Source: Bradysia coprophila
Taxonomy: Eukaryota > Arthropoda > Insecta > Diptera > Sciaridae
Direction of reading: 5' to 3'
Assembly: GCF_014529535.1 (NCBI RefSeq)
Contig: NW_023503409.1
Coordinates: forward strand, 6,634,390-6,698,389
Length of the DNA: 64,000 nucleotides
The position numbers were made by a program, and so were the translations under genes. Positions within the stretch are counted from its first letter, which is position 1, and each line of letters opens with the position of its first letter. The notes under the pieces were generated by a model that made no database searches, had not been told where the DNA came from, and was given only the letters and a program-made list of their open reading frames with translations. Shown piece by piece: positions 51,960 to 62,398 of this stretch.

Positions 51960-52718
51960 TTTAGTTTAATTGAAAACAGTGCATATTATACATTTACATT
52001 TATAAATACCGACCAGATGCGAATATATTTAAAAAAAAAATTAAGTTTTTTGTTACATAACCTCCCCCACATTTACGATTATTTAATTATTAAAAAAAAA
52101 GTCTTTTGTGTTTCGCTAAGGATTTTGTTTTTTCTTCTGTTCTGGTTTCTTCAAATAATTTTTTTGTTTGTTTTACACCATCGCAAAATATTTTAATGAA
52201 TATTTAAATAACGTACTGATATTGTTTATTGACGACACAACATGACTCATATTAAGTGATCGAGAAATATATTGGTTTCCGAAATATTTTTACAGAAAAA
52301 CAAAATTGAGTTTTTATTTATTATTTTTGGATATGTTCGCGACAAGTTTTTTTCACCGTCCGTACTAAACGAGGAAAAAAAATCAGAAATCAGACGAGCA
52401 CCGATATTGTGTTAATTATTCTGACGGAGCTGCTGATTAATAACAGATTAGAAAATTTTGACGGATATTGTTTTGAAAGCTGTTACAGACTGCAAGCATT
52501 TGGGTCTATTACTACCATATATCAAAGTATTTTCAATCGATTGATTTCAAATCTTGTACTTCAATTTTTTTAACATTCATTTTACCAAGGTTCTTTCAGA
52601 ACCTTGCATTTTCCTATATAAAGGACCATATTACCCAGAGATCGTCATTTTTTTTGTCGTCGTTATCGATAACAGATGAATAGCCTTATGTGACAGGTTC
52701 CATCTTTTCACATAAATG
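51960..52718. other. RhoGAP 3' flank
   Basis: AT-rich, with a small perfect hairpin AAGGTTCT/AGAACCTT near 52587. No gene recognised. Confidence 0.4.
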
Positions 52719-52984
52719 TTATAAGTTTGGAACATCCTCTTTGTAGAATTCTATTTTCAACCGTTTCAACAAAGAAAATCTGAAACGAAGCTGAGGTCGA
52801 TAATCTCCCGAAACGAGTGACATTTGCTCTTTAATGGAAATAGTTTTACATGCTGAAGGTGTCTTAAGAGGTGCATTAAATATGAATTCTACCTTACTAC
52901 GGTTTTCGAGGCATGTATATTGCATTATTATTATGGTGATGTCATGATGACCATGATATTGGTGAAGAGTAGTTGTGTCTTGCC

Positions 52985-54702
52985 CATAGAGCAGGGACTA
53001 AAATAAGGATTTTTGTGCAGGTGGGAAATTCCACCAAGGGGCGCCTAAAAATGCATATTTGGGGCGCCAAATCATCCAAAAATAAAAATACGCTTAAACG
53101 TTGATCTTAGTTTATCGTTACAATTACGATTTTAAAAAAAAACACAAGAAAAGGACTCTGAAAATATTTCCTACTATGGATAGATTGCATTCGATGAAAT
53201 TGTATCCTCGCGATTACGAAATGAATATCAGAATAATTACGATATGAAAGTAGTTGGTGTAAGAAATTTATGGCAATTTATGGCAATTAGCATCGTAATA
53301 TGAAAAATTTGCAAACTTTAGATGCCTGTGGCATAAAAAACTATCAGAAAAGCCAACCCGTTTTCGGAACCTGCAATTAGAAAATTAATCTCTTTTTCAA
53401 TTATTAATTGAAATTCGCCTTCAAAACTTTTTCGACTTTAAGAGGTAAAAGCGACTCCCCTGCCTGTCTGATTTTCAATAGATTTTCTTTTGTTACTCTG
53501 TTATCGGCGGATAGTAGGCAAAACGAGGACTGTGTGACCATAACATCTGTCGCTAGTAACAAAATTATCATCCAGCCACACAACACCGAAGGATATTCTA
53601 CCTTTACTTTGAATTCATAATAGATTTTGTAATTGTTACAAAAATATCATAAAATGGTCTTACTCAAAGGAGTTCTTTGTCTTGATTATTTAAAAATTGT
53701 TCATTCCGTTTATTTTCTTAAAAACAAATTTTCAGAGTAAGGCGCTGAAAAGATGTCATATATTTGGTCTTATTCTAAGACCTTTCTAGCAAGTAAATTT
53801 CCTGAAAATTTGCCCCTGCAACTCGAGCGAAGCGACTTTCACACTTGTTGAATTTTTTTTTTCTTTTTTTTTTGATGGCAGCCGAAAGCTTGGAAATAAA
53901 ATCAATTTAAAAATCTAAACCACGCATCCAATTATTTAAAAAAAATTAATTTCATCAAATTGTCGTATTATAAAGAGGAGAGAGAGAAATATTCTGTTAG
54001 AATTTTTTTTTATTGCGCGCGGTCCATAAAAGCACATCGTCCAACTCAACCCTAGGAGTTACAAAAAAAAAAATATAGGAAATTCGTTGAAAATGTCTCA
54101 CGTTGTTTTCTAAAGTAACGACACCAAACTTCTTTTGCGAATATATCTAAGGCCACCAAATTGTTATAGCTCATCTTCGAACTAAACCTCAGGAATTTGA
54201 TTCTTTGTTGATTTAAAAAGGTTGGAAATCCGTTGAGAATTACTAACTAAAGTTACGAGCGACAAACACATTTAAGGTTTTTGGTCTACACTCATGTATA
54301 TTTTCAATCACAGGATAGGGAACATTTTATGTTACAAAATATTTTCAGGTTTTTATTATCATCCGAAAGACCCTTACTTTCAGTCAAAGAAATAAACGTA
54401 GTAGATGTTGGAAGCGCCGCAGGCAAATTTTTGATTGCATTTTTGTTTCTTTTGGATTACTTTAAGTAAGGTCAACATGATTTTTATTGTGGGGAAATCT
54501 GGATTCGCAGGTGGGAATTCGGGGGGCGCAAGTGGGAAAATTCCCACCTGCTTTGTTCCTTAGTTTAGTCCCTGCCATAGAGTTATATTAAATCAGCTGA
54601 CAACAAAACTTTGCTTAAAAAATGGCTGCTGAATGCTTCACCCAAAATGCTGGTTTTCCATAGAAAAGCGCCATCTTGCCAACTCTCGAGTATAACTCTA
54701 TG
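52985..54702. mobile_element. hAT-type MITE (CATAGAGTTATA) interrupted by a hAT element
   Basis: The element proper is 52985-52991 plus 54583-54702. Its termini are CATAGAGTTATA and TATAACTCTATG. It is flanked by identical 8-mers GTCTTGCC (52977-52984 and 54703-54710). Before the inner insertion it was about 127 bp and non-coding. Confidence 0.9.
52992..54574. mobile_element. Non-autonomous hAT element with 8-bp target duplication
   Basis: A 1583-bp element beginning CAGGGACTAAAATAAGGA and ending with the near inverse (inward CAGGGACTAAACTAAGGA). Both subterminal regions contain GCAGGTGGGAA blocks. Flanks CCATAGAG at 52984-52991 and 54575-54582 are identical. No transposase domain is recognisable in any frame, so it depended on an enzyme from elsewhere. 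Confidence 0.92.
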
Positions 54703-55055
54703 GTCTTGCCACACTTTTAGATTGCCAAAAAAATCAACTTATTTTCAAAAAAAGGCATGTTTGGTGTCATTTTAAAGAGCCAACACCACTCCTCAAGAAA
54801 AAAGAAGGTTTTCACAGAAATTCAGCGAGTTAACAGATTTTGATTGAAGTTAAAATTCATCTCACATCCAGACGTCGTCATACGTTTCTTATCATATACT
54901 ACACTCAACGTATTTCATGAGAAAAATAGTTAACCCTGAAGGGTTATAGTGACGCTAGTTTTATGCTGTCACTGCGCTGTATTTTCATGTGAACCAACTT
55001 CATATGGTGACATTTGTTCTGAATTGACAAATGTGAAGTTTTTTCGCCACAGAGA

Positions 55056-55240
55056 ATAGGTCTCTTCCAAGGACGTTCAAAATGTCAATCGTCATCCACA
55101 TAGAAGCCAACACAACCTCACTTTGAAGTTTTAACGAACAAATTTGTTTAAGTTGCGGTTATGTTTGCTTCTATGGATGACGGTCGGTTGTTTTCGGCCT
55201 GTCAAAATTCGTTTTTACCGTACGATGGAAGAAACCTATA
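55056..55240. mobile_element. Short inverted-repeat element
   Basis: Outer arms ATAGGTCTCTTCCA and, inverted, ATAGGTTTCTTCCA. Inner arms CGTCATCCACATAGAAGCC and, inverted, CGTCATCCATAGAAGCAAAC. About 185 bp, non-coding, with no target duplication identified. Confidence 0.7.
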
Positions 55241-55401
55241 GGTACTAAGAAACAAATGTGGTGCCTCTACAGGTCAACCAAGTTGTCCCATAAACAGAAG
55301 TAAAATATTGCTTCCATTTACGTAAAGATAAGAAACTATTAAAATTGAGTAACATGTTTCCAATTTTAAAATTGAAAGTAAATTTTAGGTACGTTAAGTA
55401 T

Positions 55402-55534
55402 GCTTTCCACTCAACAAAAAGTACTCCGTGTGAGAGCCGTGACAGAGCGAGCTGTCAAGTAAACAAAGCAAAAATTGAAAAAGTAAAATTTTGTCTCTCA
55501 CACGGAGTACTTTTTGGTAAGTGAAAATCAAGCC
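55402..55534. mobile_element. MITE with CAAAAAGTACTCCGTGTGAG arms
   Basis: About 133 bp. A 22-bp core AAAAAGTACTCCGTGTGAGA is exactly inverted at the two sides, with weaker similarity out to the ends. TTAA occurs just outside both ends, as a piggyBac-type target would, though the outer arms are too diverged to be sure. Confidence 0.7.
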
Positions 55535-55865
55535 TTAAAATATTAGGTTGGTTAAATAGGCAAAAAATTTAAGTCTTGGAATTTTTTTTAAGTAAAACAT
55601 TACACATGGGTCTTTATTTGACACTCTTAATAATGATAACGTCAGAACCATGTCAATACCAATATTATTTTTCGACTGCGGATGCGAAATTCAGAACTTT
55701 AGGGCATGGGGTGTTCATGTGGAATTTACATTTTTCTAACTAGTGACGGAAATACCGATCTTTCAATACTTCACAACCCAACAGTCTGTCCCACGAAGTT
55801 CCTTGATGCAATTCTATTACATCTGCCGAACGATAGAAGTCGCAACTAATACCATTCCAAATTTT

Positions 55866-55871
55866 TTTATT
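55866..55871 (-). terminator. Poly(A) signal of the 185-residue gene
   Basis: AATAAA on the minus strand about 56 bases past the stop of the adjacent minus-strand frame. Confidence 0.45.
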
Positions 55872-55926
55872 AAAACTTTCTTAAATTTGGAACTAAATTT
55901 TGAATGCAATTTTTTGCGACGTCGTA

Positions 55927-56484
55927 TCACCTAAAATTACCGGTAGCGTTATCAAGCCATTCTAAATAGTTTTGTTCAGCATTCTCGCGTGCAACGATTT
56001 CACCAATAAGTTGCGCCACGTTTTCCTTTAAACGATCATGGTATCTTTCTATCGCTGCAACCCTCTCAATTTCAACATCACGCAGTTCAAACATTCCAGT
56101 GTCTATTATTAATTGATCCATTAAAGTGTCAAGCAGAGAATCCATTTGGTTTAACGTATCCCAATCCGATCCATTCAACGAAAAGCTGAAATTGATTGAT
56201 TTACCGGTCTCAAACATTTGAAGCTCCCAATCACCTAATGCGTCAAGGTACAAAGGATCATTGACGCTCATTTCATGTAATATTCTGCGACGATACAGTA
56301 AAAGTTCAATGTTTTCATGTTCACGTTCTATAATGCTGAATGCCTCCTCGAGCAAATCAATAAGATCTTGTTCGCGTTCTATAAGGCTGGATGTTTTCGT
56401 AAGCACATCATGCGGTGCAAATCGACATCTTTTCGGTGGATTTTCGTCAAAAGATAGCGACCGCTTTCTCTTATTTCCAGACAT
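55927..56484 (-). CDS. Unrecognised 185-residue helical, probably nuclear protein
   Basis: A single intact frame from ATG to TAG. The N-terminus MSGNKRKRSLSFDENPPKRC is rich in basic clusters resembling a bipartite nuclear localisation signal with an SxS phosphorylation-like site. The rest is acidic and helix-rich, with a repeated phrase (SSLIEREQDLIDLLEEAF and SIIEREHENIELLL) that suggests a coiled coil. Codon use is balanced and composition protein-like, unlike neighbouring chance frames. An AATAAA follows on the same strand. It lies in a transposon-rich region, so it could be a host gene, a young orphan gene or a domesticated element. I do not recognise the family. Confidence 0.6.
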   Translation of the reverse strand: MSGNKRKRSLSFDENPPKRCRFAPHDVLTKTSSLIEREQDLIDLLEEAFSIIEREHENIELLLYRRRILHEMSVNDPLYLDALGDWELQMFETGKSINFSFSLNGSDWDTLNQMDSLLDTLMDQLIIDTGMFELRDVEIERVAAIERYHDRLKENVAQLIGEIVARENAEQNYLEWLDNATGNFR

Positions 56485-56732
56485 TTTACTTCAAAACCAA
56501 AATAAATCTATCAATTTCGTCCAAAAACTTTTAATTTTGTAAATGATCTTTCACATCAAACGTTTCGTTACAATACGTTACTTGGATTCAATACTTACTG
56601 TTTCATCTGAAAATCTTGTACGAGTGCGTTGTTTAGCTAAGAGGACTAGACACCTTAACTAAACGGGTACTGCGTAGTTGACAATCAGTCCACATTGCAT
56701 TTCTAGCCTCTTTCCTTCAACATATTCAAATA

Positions 56733-57011
56733 TCTATAATATAAAGTTTAATGTTTGTTTGTTGGTTTGTTTGTCTCTCTATAGAAGCCCAGACAGAAAG
56801 TCCTACTTGGCATACCGCCTAATAAGGAAGAGTTAGGAAGAACGCGCGAAAATGTTGTCACTCTCATACGCGTGAAAATTTTTGACGTGCGCAAATATTT
56901 TCAACTCGTCAAATTATTTTTTTCTTGGGAAAAAATTTATTTTTGACGCGCAAAAATATTTAAATATTTTGTCATTCAAATAATCCCGAGCAAAGCTGGG
57001 TACAACACTAG
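56733..57011 (+). mobile_element. Non-autonomous Helitron-like element
   Basis: A 279-bp element beginning TCTATAATATAAAGTTTAAT and ending with the hairpin CCCGAGC-AAA-GCTGGG followed by TACAACACTAG. It lies between host A (56732) and T (57012). The 5' TC, 3' hairpin plus CTAG, A-T insertion site and absence of terminal inverted repeats are the marks of Helitrons. It has no Rep/helicase frame. Confidence 0.85.
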
Positions 57012-57121
57012 TTGTATTATAATTTCAAACATATGTGGAAATGAGAGTAAACCTTGACCTGTATTTTAGAGGGCGGCGCGGCAGGTGTTTCATTTGGCAC
57101 GAATCTTTTCACAAAAATGTG

Positions 57122-57540
57122 GTTAGCAACCTCCTCTTAGTAAGATTCCATTTTCACGAAGAAAAAACGTTTACAAAACTGGGGATAAAAAGTTAGACAA
57201 TCTGAGGCGAAGCTGAGGTCGATTATCTCTCGAAACGAGTGACATTTGATCTTTAATGGAAATAGTTTTACACACTGAAGGTGAATCACACCACTCAATG
57301 TACAAAAAACTACGAGGGCACATCGATTAAGAACAGCTTTCAATAAAATGGACCGGTTTCCTTCCCAATACAATTTCTTTTTTTTTATGAAATTTCATTC
57401 TTCACTCCGAATTTTTTTTTCACAAAAGTTCAGCGAGTTAAGATATTTTCATTGAAATCAAAATTTATCTTATTGTCAGACGTCATACATTTCTAATGAT
57501 ACCACACTCAACGTATTTAATATGAGAAAAATCAGTTTTT
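57122..57540. repeat. Dispersed repeat R, copy 2
   Basis: Uninterrupted copy of the repeat that flanks the nested insertions at 52.7-54.9 kb, with the shared blocks in the same order and orientation. It shows what that site looked like before insertion. Confidence 0.75.
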
Positions 57541-57552
57541 TGACGTAAAAAT

Positions 57553-58544
57553 TCCCGAGCGAAAAAACTGACTCAAAACGTATATGCGTTTACGTATTTT
57601 TTTAGTATATGTAAGGATATGTTGATATATACTCGTTCGGACCGTTTTGAATTTCGTTCGCACCGTCATATTCAACCGAATATTCAAGTAAGATGCGAAT
57701 GTTTAATATTGATTTGTCGATGAGCAGTATTTAATCAATAATGTAACAATCAGTCTATGATGAGCTTTTGTCGGGGCAACATATCTGTCACATGAATTTT
57801 ACGAGGAAAGAGCAATATTCACCTTAACATTTTAAGTTGAATCATTAGTAAATTCAAGAAACAAATTCTACTCATCGCTTTCACATTATTGTTGATTTCT
57901 CTTCTCTAGTTAGGTCTCTGTGCGAGTCTCTGTGTAGGTTCATTTCTCGTTAGGTGTCTGTGTAGGATCTTTTCTTGTTAGGTATTGTATTGTTTCTCTC
58001 GCTAGGATATCTTCTGTATCTTGTTAGGTCTTAGGAATTAGCAAATAATAGGAAACTGCAGTTTCATGAAAAGTAGAATTTGTTTCATAATTTCCAATGA
58101 TTTAGTCGCAATTTTGGATTGACTTGAAGCGTGTTGCGTTTGTTTATTAAAGAGGAACCCTTGACGAGGTAAGATCTTTCGGGCGAGGCAACTGTCGATA
58201 TATGTGATGAATTAAAAGCTGAATCAAGACTGTACACTCATTTCCTTGAAACGTATTTCATTTCTTCAAAAAATAAATAAAATTAAATCAGAATTTTATT
58301 ACAAAAGAAATAATTAGAAGAAATTACGTATTTGAAAGAGTATGGAGATATACTGATTATGGATAGAAACGTATATGCTGGTATATACTGTTCACGTATA
58401 TAAACGTATATGGTGATATACTGAAATTTCATTATACGTATATTAAATGGGCTTCAGTCGAAAAAAGGGTATACCCTGCAGCATTTGTAAGGAAATTCTC
58501 ATATACTTTTAAATACTTTTTCTGTCATTTTTTTTCGCTCGGGA
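57553..58544. mobile_element. About 990-bp element with TCCCGAGCGAAAAA termini
   Basis: Left end TCCCGAGCGAAAAAACTGAC and inverted right end TCCCGAGCGAAAAAAAATGAC. The interior is non-coding and includes ACGTATAT-rich subterminal repeats on both sides and diverged GTTAGGTCTCTGTG-type tandem units at about 57905-58030. No transposase. The superfamily cannot be assigned and no clear target duplication was seen. Confidence 0.72.
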
Positions 58545-58546
58545 CA

Positions 58547-58738
58547 GCAGAGTAAAATATATGTACCAGGCAGGAGCGGTTTTATTTTAGAAAAGTGAAA
58601 AAAGGGACCCAATACACTGTATGAAAATGAACACTGACGACACAAATTGAGTTAATTTTATTCGCAAAATGAAAGGCTACTAGAGAATTCAGGTCCCTCG
58701 TCAAATCAAGCTCTACTGCCTGGTTTACTTTACTCTGC
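58547..58738. mobile_element. Small MITE abutting the 990-bp element
   Basis: About 192 bp with arms GCAGAGTAAA and ACCAGGCAG on the left and their inverses on the right. Its left end lies two or three bases from the TCCCGAGC element, so the two either inserted side by side or one used the other as target. Confidence 0.65.
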
Positions 58739-59420
58739 CGTCTAATTATAGATAAGAAGATCTGTAGGTCTTTAAACTTTTCGTATTTTATATATTACTT
58801 TGACAGGAGCACCCAAATGATTTTCGATAGTAAACACCTTCATCTGGCCTTAAGAATTTGAAAGATTCAATTGAATGTCAATTTTGCACATATTTTGGGA
58901 AGTCTGCATTTGGCACCATTTTCAGATTTTGATTTTGCATTAGCTGACGATTTTCAAAAATATTGTCCGGCACCCTACTGGAGAGAAGTTTGATTTTCAT
59001 ATAAAAAGCGATAACTTAAGAGCATCAACATTCACTATCGACCATGCCACACAAATTTACAAGAAGAAGAATGCACTGATTTTTTTTTCATCGGTGTGTA
59101 GTGTTTATTCAGTAGCAGTCATTTGGAATGAATCTGCGATGCTGCACTACGTTTAAATGTAGTTTCTGTTTGAAATTAAAACTGGTTGAAGTCAATAGAT
59201 CGGATATGAGATCTTATGGTACCCACATACTAAACACATTCCTTGAGATATGAATCTGATCACTAACAAACTTATGCCTCAATATTTACCTTTTCGGATG
59301 TTGCCCAATGCTTAGTTAAACGATATTTTTCAATCGGATGCGACACCATCCCTCAAGCATAACTATGACTACGCACAATTCAAAATAAAAAAAGGAAAAT
59401 AATCAACAACCGAGTCACTT
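58739..59420. other. Intergenic stretch
   Basis: No gene or complete element recognised. Confidence 0.35.
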
Positions 59421-59421
59421 T

Positions 59422-59427
59422 TTTATT
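59422..59427 (-). terminator. Poly(A) signal of the 70-residue gene
   Basis: AATAAA on the minus strand, about 17 bases past the stop codon, followed by an A-rich run. Confidence 0.5.
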
Positions 59428-59443
59428 GGAAAGCCTGAGTTGG

Positions 59444-59656
59444 TTACATCTTTTTGTTACTTCTGTTATCGAACCACGACTTATAAGCCGCGCGTTCACT
59501 GGGAGAAATCACGATATCACGTCTTTCAACTTCTTTGTTGTAGAAGGTTTTTGGAGTGCCGCTTGCAAAACGATTTGATGGCTGCGCGCTGTTGTCGGGC
59601 ACAAGTCCAACGACAGTGATTTTAGGTGAATCAATTTTGTTTTTCTTGGTATCCAT
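59444..59656 (-). CDS. Unrecognised small hydrophilic protein, 70 residues
   Basis: An intact frame from ATG (good context, CGAAATG) to stop. The product is basic and hydrophilic, without signal peptide or membrane segment. Segments such as KITVVGLVPDNSAQPSNRF, TPKTFYNKEVERRDIVIS and PSERAAYKSWFDNR have the balanced composition of a conserved cytosolic or structural protein, not of chance AT-rich sequence. A close poly(A) signal supports expression. I cannot name it. A 5' untranslated exon may exist upstream. Confidence 0.6.
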   Translation of the reverse strand: MDTKKNKIDSPKITVVGLVPDNSAQPSNRFASGTPKTFYNKEVERRDIVISPSERAAYKSWFDNRSNKKM

Positions 59657-60031
59657 TTCGGTTACCGATGAAGTAAAAGAATACTAGGCGATTTTGTATG
59701 TTGAATGGTCCACTGCTCAAGTGAAAGTGAATTTTATATCTGAACATTTGGATTGAAACTGTTGATCGAGGTGAAAAATTGATGACTTTGCTCACGCTTA
59801 ATTGAAATAAAACAAACAGTTGATAAAATTGTGAGACGATTTCGGAACGTTAAAATATAACTTTAATGTGAATCAACACAATCGATCGAAGAGTTCACAT
59901 TGTACTGAGATAACTTTGAGAAAATTTGTTTTTTCTGCAACGATTACACTTTGACTATTTATTTATTTATCGTATGGGTTTATCAATCACATAAATCAGC
60001 AAAAATATTAATCGAACATTTAAGGCTGATG

Positions 60032-60176
60032 CTATTCGCACTGCCGTGCGAATATCCATTCCACACTGTCTTAGACTATTCGCACGCGCGTGCGAATAGC
60101 CGTTTCATATCGGATTTGACTATTCGCACTCGCGTGCGAATAGCCAAAACAACGAGTAATGGCTATTCGTACGCGG
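60032..60176. repeat. 44-bp tandem repeat carrying a 24-bp palindrome
   Basis: CTATTCGCAC-x-GTGCGAATAG palindromes start at 60032, 60076 and 60120, with a degenerate half unit at 60163, an even spacing of 43-44 bp. The 20-base spacers are diverged but still partly alike. It is GC-rich against its surroundings. Confidence 0.85.
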
Positions 60177-60339
60177 AAAGGACTGCTTATAGAAAAGACG
60201 AATATGATTTTTGCGCCGCGCGAAATTTGGATTCTATTCGGTATTTCATTACCTTTCATATAAAACAAAAATTAGCAAAATCGAATCAAATTTACTCGAT
60301 TTATGTGCAAAAAACACTTAGGGCCGAGTAGCCTTTCAC

Positions 60340-60705
60340 TTCTAGGACCCTAACTCACGGTCCATTCAACCGATTTCAATTAATTTTTTTTCCTGGATTT
60401 GTATGGACATAACCTATCGTTTTTTGTTTCATTTACATTTCCATCATTTATTTTGCTGTAGAAATCTTCAAAAGACCTTAAAACACTTATGCGGCCCTAA
60501 CTCACGAAGGGCCGACCCGAATATGCCCATCTTCGAACTTAGCCTCACTATTTCGACTACTCAAGATATCGACGTGACCGACAGACAGACAGTCAGTGAG
60601 ACAAACAAAATTTTTATTGCGGATTCGTTATCTATGAACATAGGCAACTTTGCCCTTACGGCATCGTAATCCTATTAGCCCCTTGTACTTCGTACGGGGC
60701 TAAAA
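60340..60705. repeat. Probable repeat element with terminal TAGCCCC hairpin
   Basis: Contains GGACCCTAACTCACGG twice in related form (near 60345 and 60493), a GACAGACAGACAG tract near 60580, and ends with the hairpin TTAGCCCC-GTAC-TTC-GTAC-GGGGCTAA (60676-60704). The layout suggests the 3' part of a mobile element, but no coding part is visible. Confidence 0.5.
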
Positions 60706-61340
60706 AACAGACTTTCGATTTGAATAGTTTTAGAGAAAGATAGATAACCTGGAAGATGCGGGAAAAGGCAATAAAAACGCATAAGATTCTATTCAGTACA
60801 ATTAGGCCACAAACAATTTCTGACAACAAACTTGATGTAAGCCTACACGCCAAATTTTCCAATTTTCAACAAACTAATCCTCGCCGAGTTAATACTGCAA
60901 AATACGAATACGTCACACAATTTGTGACTTGGACTTTGCCAAACAAAAACAAATTGACAATATAATAGCATTTCAGTTGATCGCTAACAAAAATCGAATA
61001 CACACAACATTGTCCTACAAGTTCACCACACTAATTTTAACTGAAAGCCAGACTTCCACTTCCAAGGTCTTTAGGCAATATATTCGTTGCGCTTTGCGTA
61101 TTTGTGGAGAACATGCAAAAGTTCATCACAGTAGGCTATTGAACCCACTAAAATCTAATTTTAAATCGCTAGAATAATTCCATAAATCTAAATGTGATAC
61201 TAAGAAACCACGTGTTTCAATTAGTCCTGGGAGCGATCCTGAAGACATGGACCTAATCTTTTTTGGGCTAAACGGCGTACTTTCCTTTACTTTTCCAAGC
61301 CCTTTTAAGAAATATCACTAAATAACTAAAGAAATCCAAC

Positions 61341-61424
61341 ATTACATCTACATTACACATTACATTACACATTGCACATTACATTACATTACATTGTAAT
61401 GTAATGTAATGTAATGTAATGTAG
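61341..61424. repeat. ATTAC microsatellite forming a perfect hairpin
   Basis: Runs of ACATTACATTACATT change at 61395 into GTAATGTAATGTAATG, the exact inverse, so about 40 bp can fold back. It sits at the inner end of the left arm. Confidence 0.85.
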
Positions 61425-62041
61425 CGTTACAAACTGCATCTTTGATTTCTGAAGCCATTCGGTGAGATAAAATTTTTTGGTTTGCGAACTTTTAAAGTAC
61501 TCACAAAAGTTCACCAAAGTGCGCTGCTGAACCCAGAAAAAGTTAGGCCCGACTGTCTAGATTCGCTCCCTGAACCTTGCAATATTACGTAATATTACGA
61601 GAATTTAGGAGAATTTTAGGAGGAATTTTTTTAAATGAGGGAAAGGTTGTATAAGTAATTTCCGAAGGAATTTTTGCTCTGTTTCTCATACACTTCGTAA
61701 AATACAAAAATGTTTAAGAAAATTGACAAAAAGTTATTTTTTTTTGTCAAAACATATTTTTCCTTATGTAGTTTAATTATTGAAACTCTTATGATTTCCT
61801 CTTTTCTGACGCCAGTCCCGACTAGCCAGCAACTGATCCTTTGTCAGGTTTTTCTTGTCGACTGCGCCTTTCGAATTAACAAGATTCACCATAATTTTGT
61901 TTCCATCATTTATCAGCTCTTGTGCACTAAAAAGTTTTTTTCTACTGGATCTGGAGAGATTTCTCGATATCGGAAAGTTTTTCTGAACTCGATTTTTTTT
62001 GTGAAGATGCTTTATTGAGATTATCTTTCGCCTCTTTATTC

Positions 62042-62398
62042 TTAAGAAGTAGTACATTCTCGACTTTTTGTTGTTCGAGAAAAGTAAAGTACATTGGAGC
62101 ACATCTGGAAAATACGTCGATTCATTAGGAAGTCAGTGACGGTTATATTATTCAATGTGTCCTTAAATGTTCGAAGTGACACGATAGTCGCATCTTCTAA
62201 CAAACTGTGATCCTCGATAATGTATTTATTTTCGTTAAATCCACGTTCAGGATCGCTATTTGCAAAGAAAGGAGTGTTTTCGCAAGTTGAGTCAGGTTCA
62301 TACAGAAGTTCAAATTCATTGCCGCATAATTTTGCTGTTTTTACCGTTTTTAGTTTTTCAGTATTATTAAAATATTTCTTCGATAGTGTGAGCTCATT
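62042..62398 (-). pseudogene. Coding-like remnant inside the inverted-repeat element
   Basis: A minus-strand frame of 118 codons without a starting Met. It reads protein-like text such as AKLCGNEFELLYEPDSTC and SLLEDATIVSLRTFKDTL before a stop. Directly downstream two other frames carry lysine/serine-rich text (NKEAKDNLNKASSQKKSSSE and NLTKDQLLASRDW, the latter in the frame ending at 61773), which suggests frameshifts in a once longer protein. It could be a decayed transposase or a captured gene fragment. No domain is recognisable. Confidence 0.4.

Larger units (their letters stand above)
52719..54935. repeat. Dispersed repeat R, copy 1, split by nested insertions
   Basis: Blocks AAGCTGAGGTCGATAATCTC, GAAACGAGTGACATTTG and TTTAATGGAAATAGTTTTAC near 52790, and TTCAGCGAGTTAACAG then ACACTCAACGTATTTCATGA near 54817-54920, recur in the same order at 57122-57540. 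In this copy the two halves are parted by the MITE and hAT insertions. Confidence 0.8.

Noticed and set aside
60032..60176. CRISPR array
   Set aside because: Only three and a half units, spacers partly similar to one another, no cas genes, and a eukaryotic setting. Treated as a diverged tandem repeat.
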